Shown here: positions 1-6,907 of the stretch, one piece after another
Numbering within the stretch: position 1 is the first letter of the stretch
Layout of the letters: each line of letters begins with the position of its first letter
The notes under the pieces: generated by a model
Seen by the model: only the letters and a program-made list of their open reading frames with translations
The model's database searches: none
Told to the model about the DNA's origin: nothing
NCBI GenBank assembly: GCA_021820785.1
Contig: JAKADE010000044.1
Span: 1-12,455 of the forward strand
Reading direction: 5' to 3'
DNA: 12,455 bases
DNA from: Pseudomonadota bacterium
GTDB lineage: Bacteria; Pseudomonadota; Gammaproteobacteria; Steroidobacterales; Steroidobacteraceae
Made by a program: the position numbers and the translations under genes

Positions 1-18
1 CAGCTGAGCTATGGCCCC
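1..18 (-). tRNA. tRNA-Ala, 5' end only (cut by window edge)
   Basis: The reverse complement of bases 1-18 reads GGGGCCATAGCTCAGCTG. This matches the start of bacterial tRNA-Ala: a 7-nt acceptor strand GGGGCCA, U8 and A9, the D-stem strand GCUC, then the D-loop start AGCUG. The gene's 5' end is at base 18 and it runs off the left edge, so the anticodon cannot be read. It lies downstream of gltX on the same strand but has its own promoter. tRNA-Ala next to gltX is a known arrangement in gammaproteobacteria (alaW/alaX lie near gltX in E. coli). Isoleucine or another tRNA is possible in principle, but this start is most typical of alanine. Confidence 0.82.
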
Positions 19-35
19 ACGCGGAGTGGGCCGCG

Positions 36-64
36 AAGGTACGGAAGCTGCGTCGCTCTGTCAA
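36..64 (-). promoter_or_regulatory. sigma-70 promoter of the tRNA-Ala gene
   Basis: On the minus strand a perfect -35 box TTGACA (64-59) is followed after exactly 17 bp by a -10 box TACCTT (41-36). The next bases, CGCGG, form a GC-rich discriminator of the type found at stable-RNA promoters under stringent (ppGpp/DksA) control. Transcription would start near base 29, about 11 bp before the mature tRNA 5' end. This is the best promoter in the window by consensus match. Stringent control is inferred from the discriminator only. Confidence 0.75.
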
Positions 65-115
65 GGGGATTCACCCTGGAGCGCGCGCAGCGTCCCGCAC
101 CGCCACGATGAGGAT

Positions 116-1516
116 TCAGTCCCCGACGGGCACGCTCAATGCCGCCTCGATACGGGCCAGGGTGCGCTCACGCCCGAGCAGCGCGAGCGTGACGTCGATC
201 GGCGGGGATACCGCCGTCCCGGTCACCGCGACCCGCAGCGGCTGCGCCACCTTGCCAAGGCCAGCCCCGAGTGCCGCCGCCAGGTCGTTGAGCACCCCGT
301 GCACCCCCTCGGCGCTCCACTGCGGCAGAGCCGCAAGCCGTTCGCGCACGTTCACGAGCATGTCCCGCCCGCCACCGGCCAGATGCTTGGCCGCGGCCTT
401 CGGATCAATGTCGACCCGTTCGACGAAGAAGAAGCGACTGTTCAGCGCCATCTCCTTCATCGTCTTGGCGCGCTCGCGCTGCGCCACGATGATTCCCTCC
501 AGGAACGGCTGATCGTCGCTGTCCAGCCCGATGCGGCGCAGCTGGGCGCGCAGGTGCGGAACCAGCGCCGCCGGAGTGGCGCGCATCATGTGCTGCTGGT
601 TCAGCCACAGCAGCTTCTCGGGATTGAACGCCGAGGCGGCCTTGTTCACGTCCTTGATGTCGAACGCCGCGATCATCTCCTCGCGTGTGAACACCTCCTG
701 ATCCCCGTGCGCCCAGCCGAGCCGCACCAGGTAATTCAGCAGCGCATCGGGCAGATAGCCCTCCTCCTCGTACTGCAGCACGCTCACCGCGCCATGCCGC
801 TTGGAGAGTTTCGCGCCGTCGGGCCCGAGGATCATCGGGACGTGCGCATAGGTCGGCGGCGTCGCGCCGAGCGCGAGCAGCATATTCATCTGCCGCGGCG
901 TATTGTTCAGATGATCATCGCCGCGGATCACGTGCGTGACGCCCATGTCCATGTCGTCAACGACCACACAGAAGTTGTAGGTCGGCGTGCCGTCCGAACG
1001 CGCGATGATGAGATCATCGAGTTCGGTGTTCTGGAACGTCACGGTGCCGTGCACCAGGTCCTCGACCACGACCGCCCCCTCGGCAGGGTTGCGGAAACGC
1101 ACCACCGGCTGCACGCCGGGGCGCGGCTCGCGCCCGTGGCGGCAGGTGCCCGGGTAGCGCGGCTTCTCCTTGCGGGCCATCTGCTCGGCGCGCACCGCCT
1201 CGAGCTCCTCCTTGGTGCAGTAGCAGTGATAGGCCTGCCCGGCGGCGAGCATCTGCGCGATCACGGCACGATACCGGTCGAAACGCTGCGTCTGGTAATA
1301 GGGCCCCTCATCGGCCGAGAGCCCGAGCCAGGTCATCCCGTCGAGAATGACCCGCACGGCCTCATCGGTCGAGCGTTCCCGATCCGTGTCCTCGACCCGC
1401 AGGATGAACTTGCCCCCCATACGCCGGGCATAGAGCCAGCTGTAGAGCGCCGTGCGTACGCCGCCCACGTGAAGCATGCCGGTAGGGCTCGGCGCAAATC
1501 GGGTAACGACCGTCAT
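116..1516 (-). CDS. gltX: Glutamyl-tRNA synthetase
   Basis: A 466-residue class I aminoacyl-tRNA synthetase that charges tRNA-Glu with glutamate in the cytoplasm; length is normal for the family. The HIGH-class motif is HVGG at residues 16-19, just after the conserved RFAPSPTG start. The KMSKS-class motif is KLSKR at 236-240. A complete zinc site C98-x-C100 with C125-x-H127 is present, at the same numbering as the E. coli enzyme. The ATG at 1516 is chosen because the conserved MxxVTRFAPSPTG start begins there; the frame stays open 23 codons further upstream but that stretch is not family-like. The gene is single, divergent from the YXWGXW-repeat gene and followed by tRNA-Ala. No clear terminator is visible between its stop and the tRNA promoter. 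A non-discriminating GluRS (charging tRNA-Gln too) cannot be excluded from sequence reading alone. Confidence 0.97.
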   Translation of the reverse strand: MTVVTRFAPSPTGMLHVGGVRTALYSWLYARRMGGKFILRVEDTDRERSTDEAVRVILDGMTWLGLSADEGPYYQTQRFDRYRAVIAQMLAAGQAYHCYCTKEELEAVRAEQMARKEKPRYPGTCRHGREPRPGVQPVVRFRNPAEGAVVVEDLVHGTVTFQNTELDDLIIARSDGTPTYNFCVVVDDMDMGVTHVIRGDDHLNNTPRQMNMLLALGATPPTYAHVPMILGPDGAKLSKRHGAVSVLQYEEEGYLPDALLNYLVRLGWAHGDQEVFTREEMIAAFDIKDVNKAASAFNPEKLLWLNQQHMMRATPAALVPHLRAQLRRIGLDSDDQPFLEGIIVAQRERAKTMKEMALNSRFFFVERVDIDPKAAAKHLAGGGRDMLVNVRERLAALPQWSAEGVHGVLNDLAAALGAGLGKVAQPLRVAVTGTAVSPPIDVTLALLGRERTLARIEAALSVPVGD

Positions 1517-1547
1517 GAGAGCTCGATTGAACTGCCAGGGGGCGCGC

Positions 1548-1576
1548 ATCGTACCAAGCGGGCCGGAACATGGCAC
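1548..1576 (-). promoter_or_regulatory. Candidate sigma-70 promoter of gltX
   Basis: On the minus strand a -35-like GTGCCA (1576-1571; 4 of 6 consensus bases) is separated by 17 bp from a -10-like TACGAT (1553-1548; 4 of 6), which is preceded by TGG and so resembles an extended -10 (TGn). Transcription would begin near 1541, giving a leader of about 25 nt before the gltX ATG. It is the best candidate in the 223-bp divergent gap 1517-1739, but the match is only moderate. No convincing promoter was found in this gap for the opposite-strand gene. Confidence 0.4.
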
Positions 1577-1739
1577 CCCACCCACCCTGGCGCAAGAACG
1601 GTCAACCGACAGGCAGATCCCGCGTTTTCACGACCAGAATCGGAGATTTCACGGACAATCGAGGGGCGTGCGGAATTCAGCACCCGTTCAGTGGCACCGC
1701 CTCAGTCTCTTCTCTAACGAGCATCCTGCGGAGAAGTCC

Positions 1740-2870
1740 ATGCGCACCCGAATTCTCGGCTACCTCCTGCCCGCAGTGCTGCTGGCGCTCCTGCCGGTGG
1801 CCGCGTCGGCGGGTCTGTTCATCGGCGTGTCGGTCAACGTTCCCCCGCCGCCACTGCCGGTGTACGTCCAGCCGCCCTGCCCGCAACCGGGGTTCATCTG
1901 GGTTCCGGGGTACTGGGCGTGGGGTCCGTACGGCTATTACTGGGTCCCTGGCACCTGGGTGCTGCCGCCGCAAGTGGGACTGCTGTGGACCCCCGGCTAC
2001 TGGGGCTGGGACAACGACGCCTTCGTCTGGCATTCGGGTTACTGGGGACCGCAGGTCGGGTTCTACGGCGGCATTGACTATGGCTTCGGGTACGACGGAG
2101 ATGGCTTCGACGGCGGCTACTGGCGCGGCGGAATCTTTTTCTACAACCGGGCGGTTCTGCGCGTCGGGCGAGGGTTTGACGCCGACGCCTACTACGATCG
2201 GCAACCGCGGCGCGTTTTCTACCACCGCGATTTCGCTCACGTCAGTTACAACGGCGGGCCGCATGGCGTCATTGCCCACCCGACTCGCAGAGATCTGTTC
2301 GCAGCGCGAGAGCACCATTTTGCGATGACGTCGCAGCAACGCCAGCACGTCCTCATCGCGCGTGGTGATCGCGTGCTGCGAGCGAATTTCAATCACGGAC
2401 GCCCCCCCGTCGCGGCAACGGCGCGCCCCAACCTGTTCCATGGTCGCGGCGTATTGGCCGCGCGTGCGGCAGGTGGCCCGATGGTGCGTCGCGGCCCCCA
2501 GCCGAAATTCGCGGCACATCCGGTCGACCGGCCTGCATGGGCGGCGTCCCACCGGGATGCTGCGCCCCGCCCCGGGCCGCAACGGTTCACGGGCGCGCCG
2601 CATCCTTGGCGCGGACCCCGACCGGTGCAACGCCCCGCACCGCAGATGCAGTACCGAGCGGCACCGCAATACCGTCAGGTACCCCAATTCCGGCGCGCCC
2701 CGCAGTACCACCCTGCCCCGCAGTACCACCCTGCCCCGCAGTACCGCCCTGCGCCTCAGTACCGCCCTGCGCCTCAGTATCGGGCTGCGCCGCAGTGGCA
2801 TCCCGCGCCGCAGTGGCATCCCGCGCCTCGGGGTCGCCCGCATCCCGGCCCACGCCGGCCGCCGCGCTGA
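1740..2870 (+). CDS. Secreted YXWGXW-repeat protein with Pro/Gln/Tyr-rich tail
   Basis: A 376-residue exported protein of unknown function. Residues 1-24 form a Sec signal peptide (basic start, Leu/Ala-rich core, cleavage after ASA). Residues about 48-105 carry the aromatic repeats that define the YXWGXW/WXXGXW family: WVPGYW, WVPGTW, WTPGYW and WHSGYW. A Gly/Tyr/Asp-rich stretch follows. From about residue 250 the protein is basic and rich in Pro, Arg, Gln and His, ending in hexapeptide repeats of the type APQYHP/APQYRP/APQWHP. The ATG at 1740 is chosen because the signal peptide starts there and a strong ribosome site GGAGAAG (1730-1736) lies 3 bp before it; the open frame upstream lacks family features. 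Family members are common in proteobacterial envelopes, often as lipid-free periplasmic or surface proteins; the role here is not known. It is divergent from gltX and converges on the membrane-protein gene. Confidence 0.85.
   Translation: MRTRILGYLLPAVLLALLPVAASAGLFIGVSVNVPPPPLPVYVQPPCPQPGFIWVPGYWAWGPYGYYWVPGTWVLPPQVGLLWTPGYWGWDNDAFVWHSGYWGPQVGFYGGIDYGFGYDGDGFDGGYWRGGIFFYNRAVLRVGRGFDADAYYDRQPRRVFYHRDFAHVSYNGGPHGVIAHPTRRDLFAAREHHFAMTSQQRQHVLIARGDRVLRANFNHGRPPVAATARPNLFHGRGVLAARAAGGPMVRRGPQPKFAAHPVDRPAWAASHRDAAPRPGPQRFTGAPHPWRGPRPVQRPAPQMQYRAAPQYRQVPQFRRAPQYHPAPQYHPAPQYRPAPQYRPAPQYRAAPQWHPAPQWHPAPRGRPHPGPRRPPR
2699..2824 (+). repeat. Seven 18-bp tandem repeats within the YXWGXW gene
   Basis: Seven head-to-tail 18-bp units (2699, 2717, 2735, 2753, 2771, 2789, 2807) encode the hexapeptide A/P-P-Q-Y/W-x-P/A-A. 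Units 1 and 2 are identical (CCCGCAGTACCACCCTGC), as are units 6 and 7 (GCCGCAGTGGCATCCCGC). Units 3 and 4 differ from their neighbours by only a few bases. More diverged copies continue upstream to about 2663. The identical adjacent pairs suggest recent duplication or slippage. Each unit is a multiple of three bases, so copy-number changes keep the frame. Confidence 0.9.
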
Positions 2871-2873
2871 GGC

Positions 2874-3395
2874 TCAGGCGCCCGGCGCTACGCGCCGGGC
2901 GCTCCGGCTGATACCCGCCAGCTGCGCGGACGCCGCGATGATCAGTCCAAATACGATCATGGCGAGCAAATTCTCAAAGCGCGTCATCGACTCGGCAGGC
3001 AATCCGAATGGCGCTGCCGAGAGCGGGACCACCACATAATTCATGACCCCGTAAATGACGATCCCGTAGGCGCCGCCCAGGGCCATCGGATGCCGGCCGA
3101 GGCTCGGCCAGCGCATGAGCGCTGCCACGTAAACGCCCGCAATGAGCAGCGCCATCGCCCATTGCAGCAGCAGTCCGACAACCGCCGCCGCGGTTCCGTC
3201 ATGAAATGCACCGGCGCCGAGCACGCCACTGGCGATAGCCTGCAGAATGACGCGTGGTGGCAGGGAGTTGATCGCACAGGCCGATGCAATATCGACGGTG
3301 CCGGCAATCCAGCCGCCACTCAGCACGGCAAGCACCGCCGCCGCACCGGCCGGCGGACGCGATAACCGATCCGACTTGACCATGCCCTCCCCCAT
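2874..3395 (-). CDS. Small integral membrane protein, four predicted helices
   Basis: A 173-residue hydrophobic protein. Probable membrane segments are at residues 17-40, 66-94, 104-126 and 142-160. Landmarks include GTVDIASA in the first helix, then PPRVILQAIASGVLG, and YGIVIYGVMNYVVVPLSA in the third helix. This pattern resembles a widespread family of small uncharacterised proteobacterial inner-membrane proteins, possibly related to the YagU/DUF1440 type; I cannot name the family with certainty. No catalytic residues are evident. The ATG at 3395 has GAGGGG 8 bp upstream; a second ATG at 3383 (residue 5) follows a G-rich stretch and is an equally possible start. The last nine codons form part of the GC hairpin, and the stop is only 3 bp from the stop of the convergent gene. 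It is divergent from the CcmI-like gene, with 162 bp between them. Confidence 0.7.
   Translation of the reverse strand: MGEGMVKSDRLSRPPAGAAAVLAVLSGGWIAGTVDIASACAINSLPPRVILQAIASGVLGAGAFHDGTAAAVVGLLLQWAMALLIAGVYVAALMRWPSLGRHPMALGGAYGIVIYGVMNYVVVPLSAAPFGLPAESMTRFENLLAMIVFGLIIAASAQLAGISRSARRVAPGA
2878..2902. terminator. Perfect 11-bp GC hairpin at a convergent gene junction
   Basis: GCGCCCGGCGC (2878-2888), loop TAC, then GCGCCGGGCGC (2892-2902): a perfect inverted repeat. It begins 8 bp after the stop of the YXWGXW gene and lies inside the last nine codons of the opposing membrane-protein gene. The stem could act as a terminator for the plus-strand transcript. There is no T-run on either side, so intrinsic termination in the strict sense is uncertain; it may instead stabilise the 3' ends of both messages. 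Confidence 0.5.
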
Positions 3396-3516
3396 CGTCT
3401 GTGCCCCTCAGGCAGTATCCAGCCGGTCCTGCGAATAGGCAATTTCGCGTATGGAGCGCGCTGCGGCCGATGACCAGACTCGTCTTCGCGCGGTGCGGCG
3501 GCGTAGTCGATCCGGT

Positions 3517-3541
3517 GCAGGTCGGTGCCGCTCTGACCTGC
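3517..3541. promoter_or_regulatory. Inverted repeat just upstream of the CcmI-like gene
   Basis: GCAGGTC (3517-3523) and GACCTGC (3535-3541) are perfect 7-bp arms around an 11-bp spacer, ending 5 bp before the ribosome site GAGGAG (3547-3552). It could be an operator in the 162-bp divergent gap or a leader hairpin. In GC-rich DNA a chance 7-bp repeat is not rare, so the functional reading is weak. Confidence 0.3.
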
Positions 3542-3557
3542 TGCCCGAGGAGCGCCG

Positions 3558-4556
3558 ATGTCCCTGATCGTCCTGCTTGCCGCCGCGCTCGCATTGAGTG
3601 CGACTGCGCTGCGCGCCGCGCAGTGGTTGCGCAGGCGGCCAGCGTGGAAGCCGCTCGTGTGGGTCATCTACGCTTGCATTGCCATCCTGACGATCGGCGC
3701 GACGCTGCTGTATGCGTCGCTCAGCCGAGGCTCAACGCGCACTTCCGCAGCGGCCGGCTCACCGCAATCGATGGTCGACGCGCTGGCCAGTCAGTTGCGC
3801 GCGCAGCCAAACAATCCGAGTGGTTGGATGATGCTCGGGCGCTCCTACCTGGTGCTGAAGGACTATCCGCTCGCGGCGCATGCCTACGGCGAAGCGGTGC
3901 GGCTCTCCCCTGAAAACACGCCGGCCCTGCTCGGGGAGGCACAAGCCCTGATGCTGAGTCAGAAGAGCGCGCTGACGGGGCGCGCCGGTGATCTGGTCGA
4001 ACGCGCACTGATGCACGCCCCGGATGACCCGCAGGCTCTCTTCTTCGGCGCAATTGTCGCGTTGCATCGCGGCGAGTGGGCGCTGGCGCGCGATCGCTTC
4101 AAGCGGGTACTCGCGCTCGCACCGCCGCCGGGCGTGCGGCAGATCGTCTCCCAGCAGCTTGCCACCATCGACCAGCACCTGGGTACGACAACACCGACAT
4201 CGCCTCCACCAGGTTCGGCGGTGATCCGGGTGCGAGTGGAATTGGCCCCTGCGCTCGCCCATGCGGCCCCACACTCGGCGCCGCTGTTCGTGTTCGTGCG
4301 TAATCCTCGCCACCCCGGCCCACCCCTGGCCGTCAAGCGCCTGAGCAGCAACTTTCCGCAGACCGTCGTGCTGCGTCCGGCCGATGCCATGGTGGCGGGT
4401 CTGACCTTCCGCGCCGGAGAGCGCGTTGAGGTCGTCGCGCGAATCGCGCCGAGCGCGAATCCTTTGAAACGCCGCGGCGATCTGTCCGGACAGACGCGCT
4501 ATCAGGTCGGGCGCGACGGACTGGCCGAAATCCGCATCGATCACGTCACACGCTGA
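3558..4556 (+). CDS. ccmI: CcmI/CycH-like c-type cytochrome biogenesis TPR protein
   Basis: A 332-residue membrane-anchored protein resembling CcmI (CycH), the System I chaperone that holds apocytochrome c in the periplasm for haem ligation. Two membrane helices are seen at residues about 1-19 and 34-55. A TPR region covers about 70-210 (WMMLGRSYLVLKDYPLAAHAYGEAVRLSPEN is recognisable as one TPR unit in two parts). The C-terminal domain, about 221-332, has the CycH-type pattern VRVELAPAL, LFVFVR and PLAVKRL. The loop between the helices is only about 14 residues, whereas typical CcmI has a much longer cytoplasmic loop with a leucine-zipper-like segment, so that part is reduced. The ATG at 3558 has GAGGAG (3547-3552) 5 bp upstream. 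No other ccm gene is in the window; ccmI normally ends a ccm operon. It may be a second, specialised copy, which fits the multihaem cytochrome nearby only as inference. Confidence 0.75.
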   Translation: MSLIVLLAAALALSATALRAAQWLRRRPAWKPLVWVIYACIAILTIGATLLYASLSRGSTRTSAAAGSPQSMVDALASQLRAQPNNPSGWMMLGRSYLVLKDYPLAAHAYGEAVRLSPENTPALLGEAQALMLSQKSALTGRAGDLVERALMHAPDDPQALFFGAIVALHRGEWALARDRFKRVLALAPPPGVRQIVSQQLATIDQHLGTTTPTSPPPGSAVIRVRVELAPALAHAAPHSAPLFVFVRNPRHPGPPLAVKRLSSNFPQTVVLRPADAMVAGLTFRAGERVEVVARIAPSANPLKRRGDLSGQTRYQVGRDGLAEIRIDHVTR

Positions 4557-4597
4557 TCGGCCTGCGGGCAAAGTCCCCGACATCCATGCCCTGGCGT

Positions 4598-6907
4598 CTA
4601 CCCGGTACGCTCATCTGCCAGGCGCATCCTGCCGGCATACTCGATGATCTGACCGAAGCTCAAACCGCCGTCGTTGCAGGGCACCTGCTCGTTGAGGCAA
4701 ACCCGGAATCCTGCTTCGGTGAGGGCGCGCGCGGCGAGCTCGACCAACAGCGCATTCTGGAAGACCCCGCCGGTCAGCCCAACTGTCCGGCATCCCTCAT
4801 CCCGCAACGCCAGGGCCACGGCGACGATGCCCGCGGCCATTGCCGCATGGAATTCGTAGGCGGCACGCGCCGCATCCTGCGGCGCGGACAACAGCGGCTC
4901 GATGAGCGGTTGCCAGTCGAGTCGCAGCACACCGGTCGCATCGGTCTGCAGGCGTGACTGAGACGGCGCACACTCGCAGCGACCTGCGGGCGACCCGCGC
5001 CGCGCCAGCGCCTCGAGCCGCATCGGCGCCTCGCCTTCGTAGCTGGTCGCATCGACGCCGAGCAGCAGCGCGGCAGCGGCATCGAACAGGCGACCGGCAG
5101 CACTCGTCAGTGGAGCGTTGAGCCCCGTACGCCAGGCCTCGTGCGCTACGCGTTCCTCGTCTCGTCCGGGTCGACGGACCCCGAGTTCCCAGCAGATCCC
5201 CGCGGCGCTGCGCCACGGCTCGCGCGCCGCGCATTCCCCGCCGGGCAGACGGAACGGCCGGAGGCTCGCGCGGCGCCGCCACCGGCCGGGGGTGCCGCAG
5301 AACACCTCTGCGCCCCAGAGCGTGCCATCCTCACCGAGCCCCGTTCCGTCCCAGGCAAACACTAACATCGGCTCGTCCGGATCGTGCTCGGCGGCAAGCC
5401 CCGACGCGTGTGCGCGGTGGTGCGCTACCGTACTCAGCGGCAACCCCGCCGATGCGGCCCACCGGCTCGAGGCATAGTCCGGGTGTGCATCGCAGATGAG
5501 TTCCTGCGCCCGTACGCCGTAAAGCCGCTGCAGATCCTCGCTCACCTGCAGAAACACCTCCACGCTGCGCGCGCTGGCGAGATCGCCAATGTGCGGGGAG
5601 ATCACCACGCGGTTCTCCCAGGCGAGCGCCACGGTCACCTTCTGGTGACCGCCCGTGGCGAGCACCGGACGATCGACGCGCCAGGGCAGTGTGCGCTCAA
5701 CGGGACCGAGCCCTCGGCCGATCCGCACGGTACGCACCCGTCCGAGCACCGTGCGCACCACCGAGTCGTCGGCCGGACGGGCGATCGGGCGGTTGTGGTG
5801 CAAGATGGCGTCGGTCACGGGGCGCAATTGACGGGCAGCCATCGCCGGATCGGTGACGACCGGCTCGCCACTGAGATTACCGGACGTCGCCACGACCGGG
5901 CGGCCGAGGTCCCCTAGCAGCAGATGATGCAGCGGACTGTAGGGCAGCAGCACGCCGATTTCCCCGAGCCCGGGTGCGATGAGCTCGGCGAGCTCGGCTG
6001 AGGCTCGGCGTCGGGCCAGGACGATGGGTCGAGCCGGCGCGAGCAGCTGCCGCGTCTCATCCGCGGAAAGATCGACATCGCGCCGAACACAGCCGAGACC
6101 GTCTTCGCCGGCTTGCGGGTACATGACGGCCAGGGGCCTGGCACGTCGATGCTTGCGCTGACGCAGTGACGCGACGGCCGTCTCATTGCGCGCGTCGCAC
6201 AGGAGGTGATAGCCGCCGACCCCCTTCACGGCGACCACCGCGCCGGCCCGCAGCAGCGCCACCGTGCGCGCAATCGCCTCCTCTGTGCGCAAGGTCGGAG
6301 CGCCGGGCTCCTCCAGCCAGAGTTCAGGACCGCACCGAGCACACGCGAGCGGCTCGGCGTGAAATCGCCGGTCCTGCACCTCGCCGTACTCCGCGGCGCA
6401 TTGCGAGCACATTGGAAAGCCGGCCATCGTCGTGTGCACCCGGTCGTACGGCAGCGCCTCGATGAGCGTGTAACGCGGACCACACTGCGTGCAATTGATG
6501 AACGGATAGCGGTACCGGCGGTCGGACGGATCGGTGAGCTCGCCGAGACACTGCGGGCAGGTGAACGAGTCCGGCGGCACGAACACCATGGCCGGGGCGC
6601 CGCCGGCGCTCTCCAGGATCGAAAAGCCGCTCTCCGGCGCCTGCGCCACCGATTCCCGCGCGCTCAGGTGCGGCCGGGACAGAGGCGGGGCGCGCTCGAG
6701 CAACGCTCGCTCGAATTGCTCGAGCACTTCGCCTGGTGCGCGGGCAAGGATTTCCACCTCGCCATTCAGGTTGCGCACGCTGCCGGCGACGCCGAACTCC
6801 TGCGCGAGCCGGTACACGAACGGACGAAACCCGACCCCCTGAACATGTCCGCTCAGGCGCAACCGCCAGGTGGTGCCCGCGGCCTCAGAGCGCGTGCTGA
6901 TGACCAT
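4598..6907 (-). CDS. hypF: Carbamoyltransferase HypF (NiFe-hydrogenase cyanide ligand synthesis)
   Basis: A 769-residue cytoplasmic enzyme that uses carbamoyl phosphate and ATP to place a carbamoyl group on the C-terminal cysteine of HypE, the precursor of the active-site cyanides. Domains in order: acylphosphatase-like (about 12-100, with HVQGVGFRPFV at 21-31); a zinc-finger region with four CxxC pairs (C117/C120, C139/C142, C167/C170, C189/C192); a YrdC-like domain (KGVGGYHLLCDA at 228-239, KHRRARPLAVM at 252-262, TSGNLSG at 341-347); and a Kae1-like domain (DAHPDY at 473, HHRAH at 496-500, DGTGLGEDGTLWG at 520-532, then a GGVFQN and NDGGLSFGQ near the end). Many HypF proteins have HHHAH where this has HHRAH. 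The ATG at 6907 is chosen because it sits just before the acylphosphatase domain and has AGGTGG 8 bp upstream; it overlaps the end of hypB by 23 bp. It is the last gene of the hyp operon and converges on the ccmI-like gene with 41 bp between. Confidence 0.96.
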   Translation of the reverse strand: MVISTRSEAAGTTWRLRLSGHVQGVGFRPFVYRLAQEFGVAGSVRNLNGEVEILARAPGEVLEQFERALLERAPPLSRPHLSARESVAQAPESGFSILESAGGAPAMVFVPPDSFTCPQCLGELTDPSDRRYRYPFINCTQCGPRYTLIEALPYDRVHTTMAGFPMCSQCAAEYGEVQDRRFHAEPLACARCGPELWLEEPGAPTLRTEEAIARTVALLRAGAVVAVKGVGGYHLLCDARNETAVASLRQRKHRRARPLAVMYPQAGEDGLGCVRRDVDLSADETRQLLAPARPIVLARRRASAELAELIAPGLGEIGVLLPYSPLHHLLLGDLGRPVVATSGNLSGEPVVTDPAMAARQLRPVTDAILHHNRPIARPADDSVVRTVLGRVRTVRIGRGLGPVERTLPWRVDRPVLATGGHQKVTVALAWENRVVISPHIGDLASARSVEVFLQVSEDLQRLYGVRAQELICDAHPDYASSRWAASAGLPLSTVAHHRAHASGLAAEHDPDEPMLVFAWDGTGLGEDGTLWGAEVFCGTPGRWRRRASLRPFRLPGGECAAREPWRSAAGICWELGVRRPGRDEERVAHEAWRTGLNAPLTSAAGRLFDAAAALLLGVDATSYEGEAPMRLEALARRGSPAGRCECAPSQSRLQTDATGVLRLDWQPLIEPLLSAPQDAARAAYEFHAAMAAGIVAVALALRDEGCRTVGLTGGVFQNALLVELAARALTEAGFRVCLNEQVPCNDGGLSFGQIIEYAGRMRLADERTG

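Noticed and set aside
1692..1707. TGGCAC upstream of the YXWGXW gene as a sigma-54 -24 box
   Set aside because: The expected TTGC at -12 is missing (CAGT instead).
11..1717. A 568-codon open frame on the plus strand across gltX
   Set aside because: It is antisense to a clear gltX with all catalytic motifs, and its protein is Arg/His-rich without family features; GC-rich DNA keeps such frames open by codon bias.
2699..2824. Regular direct repeats that could suggest a CRISPR array
   Set aside because: The units are contiguous 18-mers without spacers and encode a protein repeat in frame.
3414..3442. Possible sigma-70 promoter for the small membrane protein (TTGCCT, 17 bp, GATACT on the minus strand)
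   Set aside because: Four of six bases match in each box, but transcription would start within the ribosome site of the 3395 start; it would fit only if translation begins at 3383. Left undecided.
4557..4597. Search for a terminator between the convergent ccmI-like and hypF genes
   Set aside because: No hairpin with a T-run is visible in these 41 bp.
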